Origin: DASPHG01 sp035629775
GTDB lineage: Bacteria; Actinomycetota; Thermoleophilia; Solirubrobacterales; Thermoleophilaceae
Assembly (NCBI GenBank): GCA_035629775.1
Contig: DASPHG010000055.1
Span: forward strand, 55,110-119,109
Direction of reading: 5' to 3'
Length of the DNA: 64,000 nucleotides
The position numbers were made by a program, and so were the translations under genes. The notes under the pieces were generated by a model. It made no database searches. It was not told the origin of the DNA and saw only the letters and a program-made list of their open reading frames with translations. Shown here one piece after another: positions 50,397 through 59,102 of this stretch; positions within the stretch are counted from its first letter, which is position 1, and the number at the start of each line of letters is the position of its first letter.

Positions 50397-51128
50397 GTGG
50401 CGGGACCGAGAAGCACCTTCATTGGCGCGGTGAGCCAATCCGTCGAGGCGGCCGAGCCGGTCGGCCTTCCGGAGCTGACGACGCTCCTCGACTCTCCACC
50501 TGACCTCCAGCGCGAGCTGGTGCTCGCGAAGGAGGGGGAGCGGCGGCGCTGGGCGCGCAATCTCCACGACGAGACCCTTCAGGGCCTGGCCATGCTGCGC
50601 GTCGCCCTGACCCGCCTGGCCAACTCCGAATCGGTTGACCGGACCGCGCTGGACACGGCCGTCTCCGATCTCGACGAGCAGATCGAGAGCCTGCGCCGGC
50701 TGGTGGACGGGCTGCGGCCCACGCTCCTCGACCAGCTCGGGCTCGGGCCGGCGCTGACCGCGCTGATCGAGCGTGAACGGCGCGGATCCTCCACGCGCGT
50801 CGACGTGCGGCTCGCCCTCGGCGACGGCCACGAGCGCCTGCGGCCGGACGTCGAGCTGGCGGCCTACCGGCTCCTGCAGGAGGCGCTCCACAACGCCATC
50901 CAGCACGCCCAGGCGAGGGCGGTCCGGCTGGCCGTCGGCCGCCGCCGCCACTGCCTCGCGGTCCTGGTGACCGACGACGGCTGCGGGTTCGACATCGATG
51001 CCACTGTGCACGGCGGCGGGCTGCCGGGCATGGGTGAATGGGCATCCCTCGCGGGCGGGACAGTCGAGATCCGTTCGCGCGTCGGCCTCGGCACCACCGT
51101 CGAGGCCGAGCTCCCGCTCGAGCGTTAG
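50397..51128 (+). CDS. NarL-type sensor histidine kinase, no sensor domain
   Basis: About 243 residues from a GTG at 50397; starts at 50352 or 50430 are also possible. HisKA_3 dimerisation helix with the phospho-His in GERRRWARNLHDETLQGLAMLRVAL, then HATPase_c: LQEALHNAIQHAQARAVRLAV (N-box) and VTDDGCGFDIDATVHGGGLPGM (G-boxes). No membrane segment or PAS/GAF domain: a cytosolic kinase. Its gene is convergent with its likely response regulator, ending in a four-base stop overlap. Confidence 0.9.
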   Translation: MAGPRSTFIGAVSQSVEAAEPVGLPELTTLLDSPPDLQRELVLAKEGERRRWARNLHDETLQGLAMLRVALTRLANSESVDRTALDTAVSDLDEQIESLRRLVDGLRPTLLDQLGLGPALTALIERERRGSSTRVDVRLALGDGHERLRPDVELAAYRLLQEALHNAIQHAQARAVRLAVGRRRHCLAVLVTDDGCGFDIDATVHGGGLPGMGEWASLAGGTVEIRSRVGLGTTVEAELPLER

Positions 51129-51790
51129 CTACGCGTCTCGAGCAGGCCGTGGTCGATCGCGAAGCGGACCAGCTCCGCGCGCGTCTCGCACTCGAGCTTC
51201 TCCTGGAGATGCCGCCGATGGGTCTCCACGGTCCTGACGCTGAGCACGAGCATGTCGGCGACCTCGCGGCTCGTGTGGCCGAGCGCGACCAGCCGCAGCA
51301 CCTCGACCTCGCGCTCGGAGATCTCCCTCAGCCGGTTCGGCTCGTACGTGTCGAGTGCGGCGATCTGGCCGCCGATGTCCGGCTGGACGTAGGTCGATCC
51401 CTCGGCGACCGCCCGCACCGCGCGCACGAGCTCCTCGCCCGCCGAGTCCTTCAGCAGGAAGCCGGCGGCGCCCGCCCGCATCACCTCGCGCGCGACGGTC
51501 GCATCCCCGTGCATCGTCAGCACGATGATCGCCGTCTCCGGGGCGTCGGCCTTGATCGCGGGGATCGCGTCGAGCGCGTCGCTCTCGCGCAGCGAGAGGT
51601 CCAGGACCAGGACGTCCGGCTTGTGGCCGCGTACGGCGCGCAGAGCGCCGTCGCTGTCGTCCGCCTCCGCCACGACCGTCAGGTCGGCCTCGGCGTCGAG
51701 CAATAGCCGAATCCCCTCGCGAACCACCGCATGGTCGTCGGCCACAGCGATTCTGAGCGGATTTGCAGGGGATTCAACTTTGACTGCCAT
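51125..51790 (-). CDS. NarL/FixJ-type response regulator
   Basis: 221 residues. Receiver: VADDHAVVREGI (acidic pair), phospho-Asp in DVLVLDLSLRE, T in VLTMHGD, K in FLLKDSAGEEL. LuxR-type HTH: REISEREVEVLRLVALGHTSREVADMLVLSVRTVETHRRHLQEKL. Transcribed leftward from 51790 toward the kinase, away from the surface-protein gene; the intervening ~250 bp holds two direct repeats. Likely partner of the kinase. Confidence 0.94.
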   Translation of the reverse strand: MAVKVESPANPLRIAVADDHAVVREGIRLLLDAEADLTVVAEADDSDGALRAVRGHKPDVLVLDLSLRESDALDAIPAIKADAPETAIIVLTMHGDATVAREVMRAGAAGFLLKDSAGEELVRAVRAVAEGSTYVQPDIGGQIAALDTYEPNRLREISEREVEVLRLVALGHTSREVADMLVLSVRTVETHRRHLQEKLECETRAELVRFAIDHGLLETRS

Positions 51791-51845
51791 TTGGGCCTCG
51801 AAGCCACAGTAAGGGTCCGGGCGCGGTTACACAACACGAACGCGG

Positions 51846-51895
51846 AGGTCGCAGAAAAACCGCGAACGCCTGCGCCAGGTTGCAGAAAAATCGCG
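51846..51895. repeat. Two 19-bp direct repeats spaced 31 bp
   Basis: AGGT-Y-GCAGAAAAA-Y-CGCG occurs at 51846-51864 and 51877-51895, 17 of 19 identical, differing by two C/T changes. Start-to-start spacing of 31 bp is about three helical turns, so a regulator could bind both on one face. They lie in the 248-bp region between the response regulator start (51790) and the surface-protein start (52038). Binding protein unknown; NarL-type is a candidate. Confidence 0.6.
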
Positions 51896-52037
51896 CGCGC
51901 GTTCAGTAGATACCCCGGATGCGGTTGCCCCCTCGCCCACCTAGGTTTGAGGTCCACCAATGGGGCGTCGTGGACAGGGGCATCCTGCCGCGGCCCGCAC
52001 AACCCGGCGCTTGCGCCGTCCCAACAGGAGGAAGTCA

Positions 52038-55000
52038 ATGGCCTCTAGGCCAAAGCAGCAACTAACTACCCGCGGCAGGCGGTGGCTGTTCGGGTGCGTA
52101 CTCGCACTCGGGCTCTTCGTCGTGCCGTCAGCCGCCATGGCGGCGACCGCAGCGGTCGTCGATGGCAACCTCGTTTTCACGGCGGAGTCGGGTGAGGACA
52201 ACGACCTCACCTTCGACGAAGTCGATCCCGGTCTCGGGGAGAGCGTGTACCAGCTGATCGACCAGAACGCCAACCCGATCCAGCCCACAGACGGACCGGG
52301 CGGCTGTGAGTCGACTGGCGTTGGCACCGCGGAGGTCACCTGCAGTGGCGTGACCGGGGACGCGGACCCCCTGACCGGCGACATCATCGTGTTCCTCGGG
52401 AACCTGGACGACACTTTCAGGCCGGAGGAAGCCGGTGACGCCGATCCGGCGGGCGTGACCGACGCCACCACGACCCGGCCGATCGAGGCCGAGGGTCAGG
52501 ACGGCGAGGACACCATCACGACCAGCGAAGGTGCCGACTCCCTCGAGGGCGGCAACGGCGACGACACGCTCAACGGTGGCGAGGGGGACGACACGCTGAA
52601 CGGCAGCGCCCCGGCCGGCGAGCTTCCCCCGCCTGGAGCCGTGACGGACGACGACATCCTGAACGGTGATGGCGGGAACGACACGTTCATCAACAACTTC
52701 GCTCCCGCGGCGAACTCCGACCAGGACGTCATGAACGGTGGAGACGGCATCGACGTTGCGGACTACTCGCAGCGTTCGGCCGCGCTCACCCTGAACGCGT
52801 TCGACGGCGCGGCCCTCACCGACGGTGAGGCCGGCGAGGGCGATGACATCAACACCGATGTCGAGTCGCTCCTCGGCGGGTCGGGCAACGACACGCTCAC
52901 TCCGACCGCCGACATGAGCCCCGGCACCCCCGGCAGCAACGGCGGGACGATTAACGGCAACGACGGCGTCGACACGGTCGACTTCTCCAACCGCACGGCT
53001 ACCGGCGGCGGCAATGGGCACGTCACCGTCACGATGAACGACAACGCGTTCAACGATGGCGAGCAGGACGAGGACACCGGTACCCCCGGCCTCCAGCCCG
53101 AGAACGGCAACGTCACGGATGAGAACGAGAACCTGAACGGCACAGACGTCCTGCCGACGGTCTCGCTCGGCCCGGGTGCCGTCCCGAGCGTTACCACCGG
53201 CGGGGATTCCCTCACCGGCAACGACTCGGACAACCTCATCATTGCCCTCGAGGGGAATGACACCCTGGTTGGCCTGGGTGGCAACGACATCCTCGCTGGT
53301 GTCCAGGGCAACGACAGCCACGATGGCGGGGAAGGCAACGACGTCTGCGATCCCGGCAGCGGTGTCAACACCGGACCTGGTCCGGCCGTGGTCGACAATC
53401 CGTCGACGCCGGACCTGGACGAGAGTCGAAACGACGCCGACTCATGCATCGGCGGCGGCGGGCTCCAGGATTCCATCGACTACGGCAGCGGGCCGAATGC
53501 GCGCACCGCGGTGGTCAACATCGACCAGACGGACGGTCTGGCCAATGACGGCGAGGTCGGTGAGGGCGACAACGTCAATGACGAGGTCGAGTTCCTCAGC
53601 GGCGGGTCGAACAACGACACCATCGACGCTGCCGGTATCGACAACACCATCGACGGCAACGCCGGCGACGACACGATCAACGCCGGTGCTGGCACCGACA
53701 CCGTCAGAGGTGAGGGCGGCAACGACGACATCAACGGCGAGGCCGGGAACGACACGATCGACGGCGGTGACGACCAGGACACCCTCGACGGCGATGGCGG
53801 TAACGACGTCATCCACGGCGATGGCGGTAACGACACCGTCAACGGCGACGACAACGAGGACCTGCTCTTCGGCGATACCGGGGATGACAGCGTCAACGGC
53901 GACGCCGGCAACGATTCGATTCGCGAGGACGCCAGCGCCAACGGTGAGGATGACCTCACAGGCGGCACTGGTACCGACACGATCGACTACTCGGGACGCA
54001 CCGGCCACGTCAACCTGACCATCGGTGCCGGCAGTGACGACGACGGCGAATGGAGCGGGCCTCCGGCGGGGCCGTGCTGCCCGGTCCCGGTCGAGCAGGA
54101 CACGGTTGCCGGCGACTTCGAGTCGCTGCTGACCGGTTCCGGCAACGACAACCTGGCCGGTGACGGCGACCAGGAGACGCTCGTCGGCGGCGACGGAGCA
54201 GACGTCGTCAACGGCGGAACCGGAGCGGACACCCTCGCTGCTGGCGATGCGTTCTTCGCCGGTGGGTTCGGTACCAACTCGGGTGACACCTACGTGGGTG
54301 GACCCGGGAGCACCGCGACCTACAGCCCGGTCGCGATCGTCGATGTGACGACGGGGCCGGCGAACCGCCAGGTCGAGGGCGGTCGGTTCGACGACCTCGA
54401 CCTGTCGCTGGATGGCACCGCCAACGATGGCGGCGCGGCCGGCGACCTCCAGGAGGGCGACAACCTCCAGGTGCAGCACGTGATCGGCGGTTCCGGTGAT
54501 GACGACATCACCGGCGATGCCCAGGGGAACACGCTCTCGGGCATGAACGGCGATGACACGATCAGCGGTGGCGATGGTGACGACACCATCCAGGGCGGCA
54601 ACGGAGCCGACCTGCTCGACGGCGAGGGTGGAGTTGACTCCATCGACGCCGGTGCCGGCGCGGACGACGTGCGGTCACAGGAGAATCCGCCGCTGGCGGA
54701 GAACGTCGACTGTGGACCCGGCACGGATGACGCCGTTGCGGACGACGAGGACACGCTCGTGAACTGCGAGCGGCGTGAGGGCCCGACTGGCCCGACGGGT
54801 GCCACTGGCGCCACTGGTGTCACGGGCGTCACCGGCGCCACGGGCGTCACGGGTGCCACCGGTACGACGGGTGCCACGGGTACCACGGGTGCAACCGGTA
54901 CCACCGGTACCACCGGTGCGACTGGCGTGGCCGGTCCGACCGGCGCTACCGGGCCCCTGGGTCCGCAGGGTCCGCAGGGTCCGGTTGGCCCGCAGGGCCC

Positions 55001-55418
55001 GACCGGCCCCGAGGGTCCGGAAGGCGATCGAGGCCCGCGTGGGCCCAAGGGCGACCGGGGTAACCCCGGACCGCCTCGTGTCGCCACGAAGTCGGTCAAT
55101 GCGTCCCTGAGCAAGAAGCGGGACACCAAGGGCCGGATCAAGAGCAAGGTCCGGGGCCGCGTGGTTCCGGGCGATGCGGCCGGCAAGGGCGCGTGCTCGG
55201 AGGGTCACCTCCAGATCACCGTCAAGGGCGGCAAGTCCGGCAAGAAGGAGCTCAAGACGCAGGTGGTCGACATCAACCGATGCAAGTTCTCCAAGAAGAT
55301 CAGCGTCGGTGGCAAGGCCCGTCGTCGAGCCGATGAGCTCACGATCGAGACTCGCTTCCTCGGGAGCGAGGTGCTCAAGCCCAAGTCGGCGGACGATCTG
55401 TCCCTCCGCATCGGCTAG
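52038..55418 (+). CDS. Large secreted RTX-repeat/collagen-like surface protein
   Basis: 1126 residues from ATG 52038 with the strong site AGGAGG upstream; an earlier ATG at 51960 lacks one. Signal peptide RRWLFGCVLALGLFVVPSAAMA. Residues ~160-890 are a long array of RTX calcium-binding nonapeptides (GGxGxD/GNDT style) interleaved with about five ~100-residue super-repeats built on DYS-R-A--TL, DGE-GEGD-I--DVE-L-GGSGNDT. Residues 915-1013 are 33 Gly-X-Y triplets. The ~110-residue C-terminal domain has two Cys (ACSEG, NRCKF) and many Lys. Calcium folding outside the cell and adhesion or S-layer-like roles are inferred. A terminator follows. Confidence 0.9.
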   Translation: MASRPKQQLTTRGRRWLFGCVLALGLFVVPSAAMAATAAVVDGNLVFTAESGEDNDLTFDEVDPGLGESVYQLIDQNANPIQPTDGPGGCESTGVGTAEVTCSGVTGDADPLTGDIIVFLGNLDDTFRPEEAGDADPAGVTDATTTRPIEAEGQDGEDTITTSEGADSLEGGNGDDTLNGGEGDDTLNGSAPAGELPPPGAVTDDDILNGDGGNDTFINNFAPAANSDQDVMNGGDGIDVADYSQRSAALTLNAFDGAALTDGEAGEGDDINTDVESLLGGSGNDTLTPTADMSPGTPGSNGGTINGNDGVDTVDFSNRTATGGGNGHVTVTMNDNAFNDGEQDEDTGTPGLQPENGNVTDENENLNGTDVLPTVSLGPGAVPSVTTGGDSLTGNDSDNLIIALEGNDTLVGLGGNDILAGVQGNDSHDGGEGNDVCDPGSGVNTGPGPAVVDNPSTPDLDESRNDADSCIGGGGLQDSIDYGSGPNARTAVVNIDQTDGLANDGEVGEGDNVNDEVEFLSGGSNNDTIDAAGIDNTIDGNAGDDTINAGAGTDTVRGEGGNDDINGEAGNDTIDGGDDQDTLDGDGGNDVIHGDGGNDTVNGDDNEDLLFGDTGDDSVNGDAGNDSIREDASANGEDDLTGGTGTDTIDYSGRTGHVNLTIGAGSDDDGEWSGPPAGPCCPVPVEQDTVAGDFESLLTGSGNDNLAGDGDQETLVGGDGADVVNGGTGADTLAAGDAFFAGGFGTNSGDTYVGGPGSTATYSPVAIVDVTTGPANRQVEGGRFDDLDLSLDGTANDGGAAGDLQEGDNLQVQHVIGGSGDDDITGDAQGNTLSGMNGDDTISGGDGDDTIQGGNGADLLDGEGGVDSIDAGAGADDVRSQENPPLAENVDCGPGTDDAVADDEDTLVNCERREGPTGPTGATGATGVTGVTGATGVTGATGTTGATGTTGATGTTGTTGATGVAGPTGATGPLGPQGPQGPVGPQGPTGPEGPEGDRGPRGPKGDRGNPGPPRVATKSVNASLSKKRDTKGRIKSKVRGRVVPGDAAGKGACSEGHLQITVKGGKSGKKELKTQVVDINRCKFSKKISVGGKARRRADELTIETRFLGSEVLKPKSADDLSLRIG
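54780..55076 (+). repeat. Collagen-like Gly-X-Y tract
   Basis: 33 uninterrupted triplets. The first ~19 are GAT/GVT/GTT/GPT units (Thr-rich), the next ~14 GPQ/GPE/GDR/GPR/GPK (Pro and charged, ending in GNPGPP). The Thr-rich half is encoded by near-identical ggtgccacgggt-like units, which could slip and change length. Predicted to trimerise; charged end may be a folding nucleus. Confidence 0.85.
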
Positions 55419-55442
55419 AGCCGAACAGCAGACGAAGAACGG

Positions 55443-55466
55443 AAAGGGCGCCTTCGGGCGCCCTTT
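55443..55466 (+). terminator. Strong hairpin terminator after the RTX/collagen gene
   Basis: A 10-bp perfect stem AAAGGGCGCC/GGCGCCCTTT with the stable UUCG tetraloop, 25 bases after the stop codon. The loop and stem are ideal for an intrinsic terminator, although the U-run is only TTT. It separates the surface-protein gene from the yihY gene. Confidence 0.8.
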
Positions 55467-55527
55467 CTGCGTTTGGGCGCGGTGTCCCCGGTTACCACGT
55501 CTCCACCAAATCGGCACGGAGGTGGAA

Positions 55528-56517
55528 GTGGCTACCGAGGCGAAGACATCCGAGGGCATCAGGCACGAGATGGCGATGGGCGATGACGGCCGGAAGCCGG
55601 ACAAGCCCCGCGATCTCGGCGGACAGGGTGTCTTCGCCGCGCTCAAGCGGACGTTCAGCGAGTTCAAGGAGGACAACCTCACCGACTGGGCGGCCGCGCT
55701 CACCTACTACGCGGTGCTCGCCATCTTCCCGGCGATCCTCGCGTTGATGTCGCTCCTCGGCCTGATGGGCAGCGGCACCACGCAGCCGCTGATCGACAAC
55801 CTCGGCCAGGTGGCGCCGGGCCCGGCCAAGGACATCTTCACCTCGGCGTTCGAGAACGTCCAGAAGAGCCAGGGCGCCGCGGGCCTCGCGTTCATCATCG
55901 GCCTCGCTGTCGCCATCTGGTCGGCGTCCGGTTACGTCGCCGCGTTCATGCGCGCGTCGAACGCGATCTATGACGTCGAAGAGGGCCGGCCGGTCTGGAA
56001 GAGCCTGCCGACGCGCGTCGGCACCACCCTGGTGCTCCTCGTCCTGCTCGCAATCACGGCCGTCGGCGTCGCCCTGTCGGGCGGCCTCGCCGAGCAGGTC
56101 GGGAAGGTCGTCGGCGTCGACAAGCAGGCCGTCGACGTGTGGAACATCGCGAAGTGGCCGGTCCTCATCGGGATCGTCGCCGTGATGTTCGCGATCCTCT
56201 ACTACGCCGCTCCGAACGTGAAGCATCCGAAGTTCCAGTGGGTCAGCCCCGGCGGCGTGGTCGCGGTCGTGCTCTGGCTCATCGCGTCAGCGGCGTTCGC
56301 GTTCTACGTCGCGAACTTCGGTTCCTACAACGAGACGTACGGCGCGCTCGGCGGCGTGATCGTCTTCCTGATGTGGCTCTGGATCACGAACATCGCGATC
56401 CTGTTCGGGGCGGAGCTGAACGCCGAGCTCGAGCGCGGGCGCCAGATCGAGGGCGGACATCCCGAGGACCGCGAGCCGTTCCTCGAACCGCGCGACACGC
56501 GCAAGATGAGTTCATGA
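55528..56517 (+). CDS. YihY/virulence factor BrkB family membrane protein
   Basis: 329 residues from a GTG at 55528 with GGAGG a few bases before it. Six membrane segments; DWAAALTYYAVLAIFPAILALMSLLG, AVAIWSASGYVAAFMRASNAIYDVEE and FGSYNETYGALGGVIVFLMWLWITNIAILFGAELNAELERGR are the family's conserved blocks. Often misannotated as ribonuclease BN; real role unknown. C-terminal cytosolic tail is charged. Coupled to the next small gene by ATGA. Confidence 0.93.
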   Translation: MATEAKTSEGIRHEMAMGDDGRKPDKPRDLGGQGVFAALKRTFSEFKEDNLTDWAAALTYYAVLAIFPAILALMSLLGLMGSGTTQPLIDNLGQVAPGPAKDIFTSAFENVQKSQGAAGLAFIIGLAVAIWSASGYVAAFMRASNAIYDVEEGRPVWKSLPTRVGTTLVLLVLLAITAVGVALSGGLAEQVGKVVGVDKQAVDVWNIAKWPVLIGIVAVMFAILYYAAPNVKHPKFQWVSPGGVVAVVLWLIASAAFAFYVANFGSYNETYGALGGVIVFLMWLWITNIAILFGAELNAELERGRQIEGGHPEDREPFLEPRDTRKMSS

Positions 56518-56777
56518 AGACCCGCTTGTGGATAGCGCTCGGAATGATCGCCGCGGTCGTGGCCGTCATCGCCGCGCGGCGGCGTGGACAGCGCGCGCCG
56601 GATGAGCCCGGCGCGCCAGAGGGGGTCGTCTCGGCTCGCCCGCTGGACGAGCTGACGCGCGACGAGCTCTACGAGGAGGCGCGCCGCCTGGACGTGCCGG
56701 GGCGGTCGACCATGAAGAAGGCCGAGCTGCGCCACGCGGTTGGCGCCGCCGCAGCCGTGCAGCGCAACGGCCGGTAG
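56514..56777 (+). CDS. Small membrane-anchored protein with Rho_N/SAP-like domain
   Basis: 87 residues. One N-terminal membrane helix (LWIALGMIAAVVAVIAARRR) followed by a linker and a helix-extended-helix: LDELTRDELYEEARRLDVPGRSTMKKAELRHAV, as in Rho N-terminal and SAP domains that bind nucleic acid. Coupled to the yihY gene (ATGA). Function unknown. Confidence 0.75.
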   Translation: MKTRLWIALGMIAAVVAVIAARRRGQRAPDEPGAPEGVVSARPLDELTRDELYEEARRLDVPGRSTMKKAELRHAVGAAAAVQRNGR

Positions 56778-56798
56778 CTCTGCGCTTACATTCGGCCG

Positions 56799-59102
56799 GT
56801 GGGGAGCCCTCGGAAGCCGGCGCGCGCGCTGGCATGGTGCGCGCTCGCGGTCTCGCTGGCCGCGCCGACGCTCGCCCCGGCACAGACGGGCGAGGTGCCG
56901 GGTTTCGGCAGCGAGCTTCCCGCCGGAGTCCTCACGACGACCGAGCGGCCGCGCACGCCTGCCGACACCGCCCGGCCGCGAACCGCCGACCGCTCGATCC
57001 GCGACTGGATCGGCAGGCGGACGGGCTACGCCGGCGCCACGACCTACTCCCGTGGCGAGCTGGTGCACGAGGACCACATCTGGGACGGGTTCGGCGCGAG
57101 CGATCCGGCGCGCGAGTCGAGCACCCGCCTGCTCGACGCGATCGTGGCGCAGGACCCGAACCTGTACCGGCCCCAGTCCGCGTTCGCGATCGCCGGGTTC
57201 GGCGCGTACGGCGGCGGGCCGATGGACCTCGTCGCCGACATCACCGAGGTGCGCGTCGCAGCGCAGCGTGACCGCGTCACGTTGCTCGCCCGCACGGTGA
57301 TCATGACCGCGACCGAGCAGCCGGCCGTGCTCGTGCTCGTCGACAGCGCTCCGGGGGACTCCGAGCGCAGCGTCCCGTTCAACTCAGGCATCACGACGAC
57401 GCGGGCGGACGTAGCGCTGCTGCTGACCGGCCGCGGCGGCACCGCTGTCGATCTCGCGACCGGCGCGCGCGAGACGTTCACGACGACCGCCACTCCGCGC
57501 GGCTACACGAACGCGGTCGAGGCCGAGATCCCACGCGCTCTGATCGGCGACCCGGGCCGTCGCGCCCATCTGAGGATCGCCGTCGCCGCCGGCCGCCTCG
57601 ACCCCGCCGCCGGCGAGCTGGCGGCGCGCACGAACGGTCCCGCGATCGCGAACGTCGCGTTCCGCCGCGACGAGCCGGTGCGGCCGAAGTTCGACAAGCG
57701 GCAGGCTCAGGTTCTGACAGCCGGCACGATCGACCCGTTCTTCGCGGACGTCGACCTGGGCAGGCTCGCCGCGGGCGTGAACCAGCGGGTCGCGGCCGGC
57801 CCGGGCTATCACGACCGGGTGATGACGACCGACAAGGCGATCTCCAAGGAGCAGGGCGCGGGGGACAGCGACGGCATCCTGCAGCGATACGGCATGTACG
57901 TCCCGGCCGGCCTCGACCTGGAGCGCCCGGTCGCCTCCACGGTGTTCCTGCACGGATCGAGCATGGACGCCCACGACTTCGCGGTCCTGACGCCCGGCCT
58001 GATGCGGTCGCTCGGGGACGCACGGCGGTCGGTGATCATCATGCCCAAGGCGCGGACCGGCTTCAGCTTCTTCGTCGGCGCGGGCCTCGAGGACGTCAAC
58101 GCGGCGACCGCCGACGCGGCGCGAGTGCTGCGGCTCGACCGGCGCCGCTCGACGCTCGGCGGCTACTCGATGGGCGGCTACGGCGCGTTCCTGCTCGCGG
58201 CCCTCTACCCCGACCGCTTCAGCGCGACGTTCAGCATCGAGGGCCTCGTGGGGGGCGACGTCGTGAGTCCCGGGCGTCCGCCGCCGTATCCGGCTGACGT
58301 CCGCCGGGTCTTCCCGAACCTGCGCTGGGTGCCCACGCTGATCTACCAGGGCGGGGCCGACGCCAACGTGCCGGTGACCAACGCGACGGCGGCGATGGAC
58401 ACCCTCGGAGCGCTGGGGTATCGGTCGCGGCTCCTCCTGTTCCCGGCCGACAACCACTTCTCGCCGGGCCTCGTCGATCACTGGGACCCCGCCGTGGAGT
58501 ACCTGGACCGGAGCCCCACCATCGATCTCAACCCGCCGCGGGTGACCCTCGTCCGCGACATGACCGTCGAGCGTGGCGTCAACGAGGCCACGGGCTCCTC
58601 GCAGATGATCTTCCCTCCCGGCGGCCACCGGCTGCGCTTCGACCGCGCCTACTGGGTGTCGGGGCTGGAGCCCGCCGACCCGCAGGGGACGGCGACGATC
58701 GACGCCCGCTCGCGCGCGATCCCGCTGACGCCGCACGAGGTGACGGCCGAGAGCGGCTCGGGCGCGTTTCCGAATCCCTACGTGATGAGCGGCCGGGCCT
58801 GGACGGAGACGGGGTCGCCCGAAGCGCTGGCGAACCGGTTCACGGCCGAGCTGAAGGGTGTGCGCGCGGTGCGGCTGAACGCGCGCCGTATGCGGCTGAA
58901 GCGCTCGCGCCCGATCCGGGCGACGGTCACGACCGATCACGCGACCGAGCTGCGCCTGACCGGGCGCTGGCCCCGGCCGGCCCCGAGCGTGACGCTGAAC
59001 GGCGCACGCCTTCGGGTCGCCGCCACGCGGCGGGCCCTGACGCTCGAGCTGCCGGTCGGACGGGCGGTCCTGCGGATCAGGCCGAGACCGGCCGCGAGCT
59101 AG
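56799..59102 (+). CDS. Secreted alpha/beta hydrolase (esterase/peptidase-like)
   Basis: 767 residues, GTG start. Signal peptide ALAWCALAVSLAAPTLAPA. N-terminal ~290 residues are a beta-rich domain of unknown kind. Catalytic hydrolase (~residues 370-570): RYGMYVPAGLDLERPVASTVFLHGSSMD (oxyanion side), LGGYSMGGYGAFLLA with the GxSxG serine, TLIYQGGADANVP (Asp) and FPADNHFSP (His). C-terminal ~190 residues are further beta domains with a basic end. Reaction unknown: polyester or peptide ester hydrolysis possible. Converges on the TetR gene with a 26-bp overlap. Confidence 0.83.
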   Translation: MGSPRKPARALAWCALAVSLAAPTLAPAQTGEVPGFGSELPAGVLTTTERPRTPADTARPRTADRSIRDWIGRRTGYAGATTYSRGELVHEDHIWDGFGASDPARESSTRLLDAIVAQDPNLYRPQSAFAIAGFGAYGGGPMDLVADITEVRVAAQRDRVTLLARTVIMTATEQPAVLVLVDSAPGDSERSVPFNSGITTTRADVALLLTGRGGTAVDLATGARETFTTTATPRGYTNAVEAEIPRALIGDPGRRAHLRIAVAAGRLDPAAGELAARTNGPAIANVAFRRDEPVRPKFDKRQAQVLTAGTIDPFFADVDLGRLAAGVNQRVAAGPGYHDRVMTTDKAISKEQGAGDSDGILQRYGMYVPAGLDLERPVASTVFLHGSSMDAHDFAVLTPGLMRSLGDARRSVIIMPKARTGFSFFVGAGLEDVNAATADAARVLRLDRRRSTLGGYSMGGYGAFLLAALYPDRFSATFSIEGLVGGDVVSPGRPPPYPADVRRVFPNLRWVPTLIYQGGADANVPVTNATAAMDTLGALGYRSRLLLFPADNHFSPGLVDHWDPAVEYLDRSPTIDLNPPRVTLVRDMTVERGVNEATGSSQMIFPPGGHRLRFDRAYWVSGLEPADPQGTATIDARSRAIPLTPHEVTAESGSGAFPNPYVMSGRAWTETGSPEALANRFTAELKGVRAVRLNARRMRLKRSRPIRATVTTDHATELRLTGRWPRPAPSVTLNGARLRVAATRRALTLELPVGRAVLRIRPRPAAS

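Noticed and set aside
52128..54479. Long minus-strand frames across the RTX gene
   Set aside because: Mirrored Val/Ala-rich codon reading of the repeats; no start sites, no domains.
54780..55076. CRISPR-like short direct repeats
   Set aside because: The repeats are in-frame Gly-X-Y triplets of a secreted protein, without spacers.
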